Of a stretch of 64,000 nucleotides of DNA, positions 24,280-35,400 are shown one piece after another (within the stretch, counting starts at the first letter, position 1; each line of letters begins with the position of its first letter). Location: positions 62,001 to 126,000 of the forward strand of contig MEHQ01000553.1 in the NCBI GenBank assembly GCA_008828725.1. Reading direction: 5' to 3'. Made by a program: the position numbers and the translations under genes. Below the pieces are notes generated by a model that saw only the letters and a list, made by a program, of their open reading frames with translations, was not told the origin of the DNA and searched no databases. Origin of the DNA: Saccharina japonica (Eukaryota > Sar > Phaeophyceae > Laminariales > Laminariaceae).

Positions 24280-27150
24280 TGAGTGTGATACTTCGATTTG
24301 CCCGTACTTACGGGGTTTATATGACCTCAATCAGGACGTAAACCATATCATCGGTGGAGAAAAACCGCCCTGATTCTTGAGGGCACAAAGAAAGGCACTT
24401 CATATACGAGCTGGTCCAAGCTGAACGACCCAAATTGTTTGAAGACACGAACGCTGCTTGCTATATATATATACCCGCGAATGTCACATCTTTGGCATCA
24501 CACTACTAACCGCCATGGACAGTGGAAGACGGTGAGATAGCCAGTTTTTCCGTCAAGGTTCTACGTAGGGCTGGCGCTAGCGACGAAAATGTGCCCCGGC
24601 CGACCGCGGGCCTTAAAAAGGCCAAACATATTCAGGCGTCCCCGTACGTAAGAAAATGACATTTTGTTTTCGCCTTTTTTTCTGAACTTTAAGCCGCCGG
24701 TCACAGGTTCTTCAAGGCATGACGTCTGTATAACGTTTCGCGCAAATATTCACCAAGTAGCAGGTGGTGGAAATCAGTGTCCGCGGGAGGGGCGGGTCGT
24801 GGTTTGCGAGGAACCATATCTGCTAACAAGGCCTTTTCCCAACGTTTGTACGTGGCCACCCAGGGTTGCGATCTTACGTTAAGTACACCACCTGCACACC
24901 CTTGCACTGAGGAACCGTCCGGGTGGCAGGGGAAATAAACAAACGGCTGTCAATGACGTGGGGGTGGAACATTGACGAGGGGTAAATTTGCAAATACAGA
25001 GTCGACGGGGGTTTGCCACAATGAAGGGAGGTGGACTTAGAAGCCATACAGAGAGGGGAGCGGGAAAATATGTAATGGTTCGTAGTAGTGATAAAATATG
25101 CCAGGTACCTTACTCCAGCGGGTGGCAGAAAAAAGTGTTCGATTCGAGTCGGAATGGAACATGTGCGATACAATACCGAGGGCGAAACTTACTCGTCGTA
25201 TATGTATACGCCACACAGGGGGGTAAACCGAAAATAGAAAAACTGCGCCACACTCGCCGTCATGTCGGAATTGAAAACAAACTAGCGGCTCGTGAATTTT
25301 GTCAGAAATTAACTACTACTGTACCTGACTGTACAACCTGTTTTTCTCAGTTTTGGTTTACTTGGTTTTAGTATACCCCCCTTCCTGGGACTCGAAAAAA
25401 AGTGGGTTGTCGACTTAATTCTTTTCATGGTATCCTTGCGCCACACGAAAAAAGAGCTAAATGTGTAAGTATATACCGCGTTGAAATCTGAATCGAGAAG
25501 CTGCTTGCTAGTACTTCAAGGGGAATAGATAAGGCGGATACCAGTGTGGGCATGTTCTTTCCCATTCAACAGTCATTTCTACTCGTCGAGATTGAGCACC
25601 AGGCTTGGCAATCGAAGATCGTCATGCCGTTTCTCGGTGTTTTGTTTTTGTCTGTTTTCGCAAACCGAGATCGAACTTTTTCGTGGGTCGGCGTTTCGGT
25701 TCCTCGAAAAACAACCGAAACCGGAAAATGGACTCGAATTTTGGCGGTCGTTTTTTCCCCTGTTCCCTACGCTAACAATGCCTACCATAACACATATATT
25801 TTAATAGATACCCCGTTACGTATGGCCACAGCAGACATCAACAAACAACACATGTAACGCTTTGTGGTAGCATGGCAGCACTAGTACACTAAGTATGACG
25901 TTTTCCATACCGGGATTGGTATGGTCTCGTACACCCTACGAGCTTATACCTTCTTTGCAGTTTACATAGGATAGATGATATTTGGTATTTTGATTAGGAG
26001 TTAGTGTGGCCTAGTTTCAAATATCTGGTTTAGATAGGACTTAGTCAGCGCATGACGCAACTATTGCATCGGTTGTTGTCACGTCATAGCGACAACACAT
26101 GCACACTCAGCCCCTTTCAAAAGTCCACACTTTTAAATGGTTTTGCCGACAAACTGCCTGAGAAACCGGCCGAGAAGTGCTCTGTTTCGGTTTCAGTTTT
26201 TATCGTTTTTCTTTGAATCACCCGAAACCGATTGACAGTTTCGGTGAAAACCCCCCAAACAAAACGACTGAACCATTCTCCTTTCCGGTTCACAACGGAC
26301 CCTGTCCATCACACCCGCAGTGTCCGCGCTGATTCTTCATCCTCTACTGTAGATCGATTTGAGCTCGAGCTCTGGCACTGTGTGGTTGCCATCAAATCAC
26401 ACACGTGATATATATCTGAGTTGGCAAAGCAAAGGCGATCTCGGATGATCTCGCCCTTCGGTGCCATGGTGGTAGCAGTAGAAAGCACGAGTGGATGTGA
26501 GCAGCATCACTATGTGTGTGTGTGACTGCTCTGGAAGAATAGCACACGAGTGTGATCAGCATCTATCCATTGTATGACTGCTCTGAACTGAAGTTTGCCT
26601 TCTTGTGGTCTGTGTGGAAAGTTTTGGCGATGGCCGCGAATGGAATCCGACCAGCCACCGTTTTGTCCTCTGCGGCTTCCAGAATTCGGGGGCTTCGTCG
26701 TGAAATCGTCACGTTCGGCAAGCCATTCACTCTCGGAGCATGTCCTATATCATAGGCTCATACATGTCCTGGAGATAGCGCCTTTCGCGTGCCCAAACAA
26801 GCTTCTGTGGCAGCAGGGATCGTTTGTTGAGTAGATTTTTTATTGAAAACCCAAATTTAAACGTAAGGCGGTGACAATGCCGCAATGAGTCGATCCCAAA
26901 AGACAGCTTACACACCGCTGGAAGTTAGCCTGCCGACCTCCGCGACACAACCCACACTCATGAATATGTAGGCTGTGTGGTGCTGAAACCGGTGCAATGT
27001 TACACGCAGAGATTCTAATGTATATCGCAGTTCCTGATGTTAGACACCTACGACGGCAAAACGCCTTTCCGTCTCCCCAAGTTATCTTTAGAAGGGTATT
27101 TCCAGACCACCTACCTACGTCCTGGACAACTCATGGGTGAATCATGCGAC
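24280..27150. other. Spacer without a supported gene
   Basis: The longest frames (24988-25371 plus, 25546-25857 plus) show no recognisable domain, codon pattern or splice partner. Nothing LRR-like on either strand. Confidence 0.5.
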
Positions 27151-27256
27151 GGTAGCCTGCATGCAGGTGCACCGTGTTTTGATTCTGAGGGTGGTCACTT
27201 GAGGAGCTCTATACTAATAGTAAGTCAAAAACTAGTTTTGGAGGAAACCGAGAGGT

Positions 27257-27508
27257 GACGCATGCTACGATAGAGGTGCACCATGTTTTTTCTGAGCTCC
27301 TCACTTAAGGAGCGTCATACCTCCACGAAAAAAAATGATTTTCTAGGAAAATAAAAGTGCTGCCCGATGAGAAATCTCATGACCGAAGTATACTCTAAAA
27401 CATTATTCGTCACAAAAATGAAAGTCCAACGAATCTGGGTTAATAAGGAGCCCGATCGTTCAGAAAACGATCCCGCCAAAATGTGCTACCTCTACCGTAG
27501 CACGCGTC
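27257..27508. mobile_element. MITE family A, well preserved
   Basis: Ends GACGCATGCTACGATAGAGG and CTACCGTAGCACGCGTC; internal CTGAGCTCCTCACTTAAGGA and GGAGCCCGATCGTTCAGAAA. A truncated A-like piece lies just before it (27155-27255). Confidence 0.85.
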
Positions 27509-27537
27509 GAGTGCTATACGATAAACAATCCTATTAA

Positions 27538-27746
27538 GGGCCCATATTAACGAGTACAAAATGAATTCAATTTGGAAAAAATAAAATTCAAATACGCTTT
27601 TCATTGGTCAACACACGCACCAGCACCAAATATTAGGATCTTGGGGTATAATCTTGGGTGGTGGTGCGGGTTCTGACCAATGAAAAGCGGACTTGATTTT
27701 TATTTTTTCCAAATTGATTTTTTTTCTTCTTCGTTAAAACGGGCCC
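27538..27746. mobile_element. MITE family B
   Basis: Starts GGGCCCATATTAACGAG, ends CGTTAAAACGGGCCC; TAA on both sides (27535-27537, 27747-27749). Confidence 0.85.
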
Positions 27747-27824
27747 TAAGACCTAAGCATGAAATTACAAATATTTTGCGATACAAAAAATGAAATTCCG
27801 CACGATTCGGGGTTAAGGAGGCCC

Positions 27825-28078
27825 GAGGCATGCTACGGTAGAGGTTCGCCATGTTTTTTTTTTATGGGCTCCTCGCTTAAGGAGCGTCATACCTCCACCG
27901 AAAAAATGATTTTGAAGGAAAATAAACGTGCTGCCGGATGAGAAATTTCATGACCGGTGTATACTCTGAAAAATTATTCGTCACAGAAATGAAAGTCCGA
28001 CGAATTTTGGCTTAAGGGACCCGATCGTTCAGAAAACGATTTTCGCCAAAAAGTGCTACCTCTACCGTAGCACGCGTC
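27825..28078. mobile_element. MITE family A
   Basis: Ends GAGGCATGCTACGGTAGAGG and CTACCGTAGCACGCGTC; internal GCTTAAGGAGCGTCATACCT. Confidence 0.82.
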
Positions 28079-28479
28079 CCCTTTCATCCAGGGAAAAAAA
28101 TGACCAAAACATGCCACCCCTCTCGTAGTACGCGTCGGGTACGGGCGTGTTCCCTCCCCCCCTCCCTCCCGCGCGTTTTGGGTTTGAGAGTACTTGGTAT
28201 AGAGGACATCAGCTGCTCTTCCAGCGGCCCCTCCTTTCAACTAGAGGTGGTCAGAGTAGTTTGTCCTGTTTTCGCTCATCGATTTCTCCACCGCCCCTCG
28301 CAGTCTTTACCCTCGCCAACGATCTGTTTCATCTACGGATGTATTCGAGAAAAATGCTAAAACATAATCCCGGATGAGCGGTTGATGTCAAACAGTACCT
28401 GGTATATATGTTCCAAAGGTTATACGTTCGAGAAGTTGACATGAATAGCAAGGACGGTAACCCCATGATGAACCTGACG

Positions 28480-29200
28480 GGGGGCATCGGTTTCGTCATG
28501 GTTATGGTTCCTGTCGCCCCATACAGCCAATCAAAACAGTTCCCGCCGAAACAATTACCGCGCCCCTTCCCGGTAAAATGATACTTCCCACCGTACATTA
28601 CAGTCCTGTCCCGTACAAAAACACGGTCTCGCCGTACGTTTCGATGCCTTCCAGTCAAATGGAATATCTCTCGCCGGAAATTACCATCCCTTCCGTTTAA
28701 GAAATGATTCCCAGAGGCTACATCGACCACCCATTCCTGTCAAAAGGATACATTCCCGTACCATGCCTTACGGTCAAGAAATGTTTTTTTCGCCCTGCCA
28801 GGAATATGTCAGGTGCTCTTCCCGTGAAGACAATTATATTTCATTAATGATGATATTTTCGGTCCATCTCGTTTTACCGTCGACCAAAAACATGTTCCAC
28901 AGTCCTCTCCATGACAAGGATTGTTTTTTCTGGTCCAAAGCAAAGCAAGTTCCGCCCCTTCCCGCCAAGCCGCTGTTGAAGGCTAATTAATACATCTCTC
29001 CCCGCCATCTAAATGTTTCCTGTTGCATATATTTACCGTCCCGTCCCCGTACACGAAGCCTTTCCCGCGGGAAAATGTTATCACTGCCTGTTATAAAAAT
29101 ACTTTCCCATTGGAAACTGCGGTACCATCCCTTTCCCTCACCGAAAAACTTCATTGCCATACATTACCACCCCCTCTCATAAATAAGATATGTTGAAGTC
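28480..29200. repeat. Degenerate 42-base minisatellite
   Basis: Many diverged units of 41-43 bases built around CCGTCAAAATG, a TTCCC-rich middle, and CCGTACATTACC. On the minus strand the clearest units (28480-28730) translate in one frame into 14-residue repeats such as EIFHLTGRHRNVRR and GNHFLNGRDGNFRR. Function unknown. Confidence 0.6.
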
Positions 29201-30030
29201 GTGACTTAGCACCCCCCGTCCTATCAAGAAACAAATTATTTCCCGTCAAACGTTCTGGTCTCGAAAGTAACGCCCCGTCTGGCCGCGCACGCATTGTGTT
29301 TCCGACTGAAACTACCGAACAGTGTTCCCTTGCCGGTCTGTCTCGGTATTGTGTTATCTCTGTGTAATCCTTGTTTGTTTTTATATCTTGTGTTGTTGGG
29401 TGTTTCCCTCGATGTACCCGTCACGATTACCGCAGAACCGCCTCAAGAATCCTCTTTGAAACCAGCACCACACCATCGAAAAATATTTGTTGTTCTCTGA
29501 ATAGTTATAGCTACTCGTACAGCGTATACAAAAGCATATTTATGCTTGTGAAGTTTTCGTATTTTCCGCAAATCTTCTCTTCGCACGAGCACTTTTCGGC
29601 AAAACGCGAAGTACGTCGACACAGGAAGCCTGTCCGGATACGTTGGTCGAGGTTTGGGCCCAATCCGAGCACTGTAGCTCGCGTGGCGAGCGCTCAAAGT
29701 GCATAACACGAATTATGTATGCAGTCGAACAGAACGTTGTCGTGACGGCATGTCTAGATATAACCAGGCGAGCTATATCTCATTCGCGCCGGAAGCGCTC
29801 GTCGTTAGGTGTAGTGTTCGACTTATCAATACGCCCTACGCCCTTCCTGTGCGGACATCTTGACGGCCGGTGTCTATCTACGTGGGTTCACGTGGGTTCC
29901 TCTATCCTCGATTATTAATAGTAGATCTACATAAACACGAACGGAGATACGTACAGTACACGGGAAGACGTAAGGAGGGCATTATACAACCCGCGATCCA
30001 AACTGTATACTGTAGTGTCATATGCTTTTG

Positions 30031-30385
30031 GTGTTATGTGTTTTGTGTTTTGTGTTTTGTTTTTCCCCCCATCCCATTTGTCACCTTCGCCCTCCTTTTC
30101 TCTGCCCCTTTTAGCCGTAACTGAGATCCGGGGTCACTAAGTAGAGGCTCTCCCCCTCCCTCGCCACTACAGTATGCGCCTTGCATTTTTATCTCGAGAC
30201 AATTTCAGCGCTTTCTTCCCTCGTCGACTCTGCTCGTCGAACTGTGCCCACCCACGCTACAATAGGCGCTGTCGACAGCTGGTGTCATTTGAAAATGTAA
30301 ATCTCCATACGGAGACTCGAACCCCTGACTTCAACCTTAGCAGTCTTCGTGGCTACCTACTAGACCACCGGTGCGACCGGCTTCA
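30031..30385 (-). repeat. tRNA-derived SINE, apparently full length
   Basis: Minus strand: a tRNA-like head at about 30385-30311 with A box TGGTCTAGTAGG and B box GGTTCGAGTCT, a body with GACGAGGGAAGAAAGCGC and CCCCGGATCTCAGTTACGGC, and a tail of AAAAC/AAAACAC units at 30064-30031. Copies without the head lie at 389-575 and 45585-45795, and a 3' fragment near 16690-16800. Confidence 0.65.
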
Positions 30386-31053
30386 CACTCGAGGTCGCTT
30401 CCCAATAGTTCAAGATCTCCAGTCAGTCTCGGAAGAAGTCGATCGAAGGTGATCTTTTAGTTGACCATGAATTGCACCTGAACGTTGTAGCGTCAGGCGT
30501 GAGAGGGACACATGTAAACGGGCCGCATTAGGGGTATCGGAGCTAAGTCAACCGTCAACTACTTCATAGCATGGCAAGGTCAACAAGGAAGACGGAAGTC
30601 AGTGTTGGTGGTGCGATGCCCCCCCCCCCCCTTCCGGCGTCCCGTTAATATTATGCTGCACTTGGGAAACAGACGTGGTTACAGCTGCCTGACGCAAACC
30701 CTGTCGATAGTCGTGTGTGTGTGAAACGTAAAGGTCCAACCACAGATAACTCACTTTTGACCTACGACACAGCAGGACAACAAGCGTTACGCGCAGCATC
30801 CAATGTGAACCCAAAAAGACACTTTCGGTGGACTCTGCGAAAACGTTGACCCTGACGATAGCTCGAAACATGCGAGTGAAGGTTTCGGTAGACACCAAAG
30901 ACGATCTGGTCTGTGTGCCAATTCACCACTGGCACCCCAGACCGCACCATTGATATCGACCCTACTGGATACGAAAAAAAACAAAAACACGAAATTGCCG
31001 GAACTGCTACGTACGTGGCGGATAGTCCTCGTGCCAACCTGTATGCATGTATT

Positions 31054-31302
31054 GACGCATGCTATGATAGAGGTGCACCATGTCTTTTCTGAGCTCCTCA
31101 CTTAAGGAGCGTCATACCTCACCGAAAAAAAGAATTTTGGAGGAAACTAAAAGTGCTGCCGGATCAGAAATCTCACAACCGAAAGTATACTCTGCAACAT
31201 ATTTCGTCACGAAAATGACAGTCCGACCAATATGGGCTAAGGAGCCCGATCGTTCAGAAAACGATTCAGCCAAAAACTGCTCCCTCTACCGTAGCACGCT
31301 TC
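31054..31302. mobile_element. MITE family A
   Basis: Ends GACGCATGCTATGATAGAGG and CTACCGTAGCACGCTTC; internal CTCCTCACTTAAGGAGCGTC. Confidence 0.82.
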
Positions 31303-31777
31303 TATTCTCGAATATACACGATGAAACCTACAGTAGCTCGGTTTTGGTGGTTGCTGTGTAGCAGGTATAGGCGTCCAACTGGAGAGAAGGGAGCACGGCG
31401 ACTTCACCTCGATATTTATCACTGTGTGAGGCATTGTCACAGTAGTATGTATTACATACTCGAAATAAATCTAAGCCATTGAAAGGACCCGCAACCGAGG
31501 ATGCTGGTCAACCGCGATTCCCTCCAGCCCCTAAATCAAAATATGCGGACATGCGTAGGCCAAACGCACATTGTGTAAGACCATTGTTGCGGTCAGGGCG
31601 ATGCTTTCGAGTTGGTATCCAAAAGTGAATCGAACCTGGAAACGCACGTACTGGTACGTATTGGTTTATCTTCGTGCCGCACGACATCTTCCAACGCAAG
31701 TGTTCCATGAAATCCGATGGCACACTCTCCATCATAGCACTCGCGCTTAGGCGTCCCAACGGTATCTTTCCAACCTG

Positions 31778-31841
31778 ACCATGGGATTGATTGTTCATCG
31801 TGTAACACTTCTGTTTTGCTCCAACCATTGTTTTCGACTTG
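31778..31841. repeat. Dispersed 64-base repeat, copy 1
   Basis: Shares ACCATGGGATTGATTGTTCA and CTTCTGTTTTGCTCCAACCA with 39872-39938. It lies just past the discoidin exon. Confidence 0.75.
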
Positions 31842-31926
31842 TTACTGCTTTATACAAACGCAAACCATCAGCAGTGTGGCAGCATCTCCGCCGCAATATC
31901 TGTAACACTCTACTGCAAGTACCCAC

Positions 31927-32407
31927 CTCTGTGATGCTCAGCCACGTGCCCGTGTTCGTCGCGGGTTCGGCGAGGCAGAGTGAGAGGTCAGCGGTTTCGT
32001 CGGTGTTGATGACGAACTCCTGGTATTCGAGCGTCAGCCCGCTGGACTCGATCTGGCTCAGGAATTCTCCGTTGTTGAACACGTCGAGCGTCCGAACGTT
32101 CTCCGCGCCCCGGTGGAATGCGATGTCCATTCGAACGATGTCTTGCGGTTCTTCGAAGGAGTACTCGACGCAGCACCCCCCGTCTCCTCCGACGAGGTCA
32201 CCCCTGCACGACCAGCGAGAGTTCGCGTCCAGACTGCTGTCTCGCGTGTTTTCGGCTGTGCAGCCGTCCGGGCTGCATCCAGGATCGGAAGTCCTCTCGT
32301 CGAAAGCAGTGGCTGTCACTGCCACGGTTGTTCGCTCGCCCGCTTCGACGAGCACTGGTTCTGGTGGCGGGGGTTGTGGTTTCAGGGGTGGGAGTTTCAA
32401 CCATAAA
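31927..32407 (-). CDS. Discoidin-like (F5/8 type C / CBM32-like) domain exon
   Basis: Part of a 261-codon open frame (31795-32580). A proline-rich linker (PPLKPQPPPPEP, 32394-32350) precedes a domain at about 32325-31927. Recognisable landmarks are SRWSCRGD (counterpart of the STRWSAxGDG motif), VRMDIAFHRG (counterpart of VxxVxIAFxKGD), a T-L-DVFNNGEF strand pair, and the closing TWLSITE (counterpart of WNSITEV). These fit the sugar-binding F5/8C-like domains attached to alginate lyases and other polysaccharide-active proteins; that family link is from memory, not a search. A GTGGGT donor follows the final GAG in phase 0. The acceptor is uncertain: one AG gives a start at 32407, another at 32461, and both need a phase-2 upstream exon, as the LRR exons provide. 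Four cysteine residues cluster at the DPGCSPDGC and GGDGGCC turns. It could instead belong to a separate small gene. Confidence 0.65.
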
Positions 32408-35400
32408 CTTCGAGAAATATAAACTGTGCTCTCAATAACACCGACATTGGCAGGGTGACTCCTGCTGCTGTGGAACACAAATGGTACGTACACACTGTCA
32501 GACGTTGCGCGGAGCTCAATCAGCCTCAGATACACATACACGCTCTCCAGTCGCGACATGGTTTGCTCAAAAGACCGCACTTTGTATGCTCGAGCCCTCC
32601 TTCAGTTCACACAGCATAACCCAAATACCGTTGACCAAATACACTTAAGCTCCCGTGTACAATACTTGGTGTGCCTTGCTTTACACTCTGACGCCTAGAG
32701 AGATTTGGCCGCCAGCACCATACCTCTTATCCAGGTTTGACAATAATTGCAGCATTTCGTGGTTCGGCACGCCCATAGAGTAAAGTAGTGGCTCAAGCGT
32801 ATCCAAAACAAGACATGCGAATTTCAGCGTATTCGTGTAGAGGACCAAAAATTGAGGGCGGTCTCAAGCGGACACGAAACGTCATTTCACGCTGCAAACG
32901 TATGGCTATCTGGTCAGTGAACGATCGCGTGGTCCAGCAGTTTTTTTTTCCGCGCGTTGTGTTTTTTTTTGCGCGTTGAACACGTCCCTGACCTTCACTG
33001 CCTTTTTCGTACAACCTGCCAGGCGTTATTTTAAGGTACTCACAACCTACGCCGCGTGCGGCTGCCGTTAAGGACAAAGGACGTAATATACCTTGAGATG
33101 ACTGATCAGAGGCAATTTCATCGCTTGAATCCAAACGTTGCAAAGTCTCGATTTCAAGCCTCCTCGGTGACGTTAAACTGTCTACACCACGAAAACGTTA
33201 TCATACGTGGCAGCAACTTGCCCTGCGATGCATGGGGTAGTGCTCCCGGTATACGCACCTTTATCTTGATATATATATACACTATTTACCTTTTCTAGAG
33301 ACACTGATGTATTTGCTACCAACAAGAAGCGACACTACAGTAACTAATTTGAATGCTCTTGTACAGACCGTCGGATGTTGGCGTTACACAACATCCTCCC
33401 CGGACCCAAAATACGATGCCGCCATTATCTACTGTAGCTGCGATATGTGATATCCAATGCAGCATCATGCATCTGCTGGGGCTGTCGGCAACACAGTACA
33501 CGCCTAAACCACCACCAAACATGGGGTGAAAACCCAGTGGCCACAGCAGCAGTGCTGGTATGTCCTAGCCAGCAGGGTTCCTTCCTTTTGTATTCAGTGG
33601 CCCACACCAGAAAGGTCAAGCCAGAAAACCACGCCAGGGGAGCTAAAACGCTCACCGGAAGATGGACACGAGAACGCCCTGACCAGCTCGGCCGAGGGTC
33701 CCACTACGACACATGGCAAAGAGAGGACGTAACGGGGACACACGACGCAGACACGGGAAGGATAAGAGCAAGGGATTGATGCGCCCTGCAGTCGATTTCC
33801 CCAGGCGACGGAGAAACAGTTGTCTGGGTTTTTTGTGTACTTCCGGGAAAGTGGCTACCTCTCGTACGCTTGCAAAATCGAACCTCGCACCGCCGCCTCA
33901 CTCCCGGCTTGTTATGAGCATCCCTGATCAGGGAAAACGCACCGCACCTTGTTGCAACACACTCGATAACAGTTATGGGAAGCTTTTCCAAGGAAACCCT
34001 TGACCGTCGGAAAGGCATACGAGATCGTCTCAGAAGGTTTCGGTATCGACTAAGCGGGAGGTTTGGTGTAACGCACATACTCTACTACAAACATATTCAG
34101 TTCTTACAACTTGTACCCATATATATCCATCTTGTCACCGAGGTCTGTCGTGAAGCACTGCATTGCAGCTATGGTATCATCGCGGTGCAGGCCCCTCGCC
34201 GTTTACGCTTGACCTTGCCACAGGTAGCGTCGGCACAAAACAGGCTTTGACAAATTGAGAAGCGAAAAATACCACACTTCGCAGACCAATTCACGCCTCG
34301 AGTTGGACAGTGACTGGCGGGACGCCAGGGGGCTGCGACGCTTATTACACACATCGAAATAGTTGTCACGGGCAAGAATTCACATCGAAACCACGTTCGT
34401 AACGGGCATACCAGTTTCACGTTTTATGAGCGAATGCGCGTGATACAATGTCGCTACCCACCACAGCTGTAGCCTTCCGCTCCTGGCTGGCACGCGCATT
34501 CCAAACCATCTTCGTCGCACGTGGGGGCCTCCGGGCACTCTGTGAAAGAAAACACGAAAAAAAACAGGAAGACGGTTACACATTGAACTGTGCAACCATT
34601 GTCACGCTAGGCCAGGGGCTGGAGAAACAGAGCGCAATTTGAAACCGAAGCACCACATCACCCGCTAGTCAACAGTGCCCTCGAGTCTTCAGCCCGGATT
34701 ATCGGGCCGAGGCGTGGGGTATCACCAACAATACCCATTGGGAGTTCTACATGATGAGGTGGCAACATGTTCCCAAGGGGGGGCTCCAGGAAATAGTAGA
34801 CAGAGTTCGTTGTGATCAAATTTGCTGCGAATCCTAGGACTTCCAGCGTATGAGTACGATGCTCTCATGCTAAGCAGGGTATGTTAGATGTCGAATCTCA
34901 AGCGAAGTACCACTACGGCACTATTTGTTATATGCCTACAGGTGTCAATCGCATTCACAGCAAGGCATGTCTGACCAACGAAATATTCTGCTTGCTCGTA
35001 GCCCCAGTGAAAGTTTCGCCTCGACTACTGTATCCAAGGAACGTGTCCCGCCCAATCACACATGGCGCAAGCCTAGAGCCCTAGTCATGTAAGCCCAACA
35101 TGTGCAAGAGGGACGGAACTACTAACAGCGCACGGAGCTGTCGCTCGCGAGTCACCGACCACTGGGTTGCTTTGGTCGCGCCGTCCAATCGGGTAGTATG
35201 TATGTGGTCGTGTCTCGAGAGTTTCAGCGTTATCTGTGCGGCACAGGCGGCCGCTAAGCTTCCATCTAGTTTTAAGCGACGACACATCTGTATACAGTTA
35301 CATCGTCTGCTGCACGCGATGCATGCCTTGGACTACATTGAAATAGTTTCATCCTTACCGCACATCATAGTGTCGTCGAACATGTTGGGGAGATCCACGC

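Noticed and set aside
30311-30380. Functional tRNA gene
   Set aside because: Boxes A and B are present, but the T and acceptor stems do not pair well, and the sequence is joined to a repeated SINE body.
33044-33125. Minus-strand open stretch with a GTGAGT donor (LDSSDEIASDQSSQ)
   Set aside because: Only loosely LRR-like, phase does not fit the neighbours, no clear acceptor.
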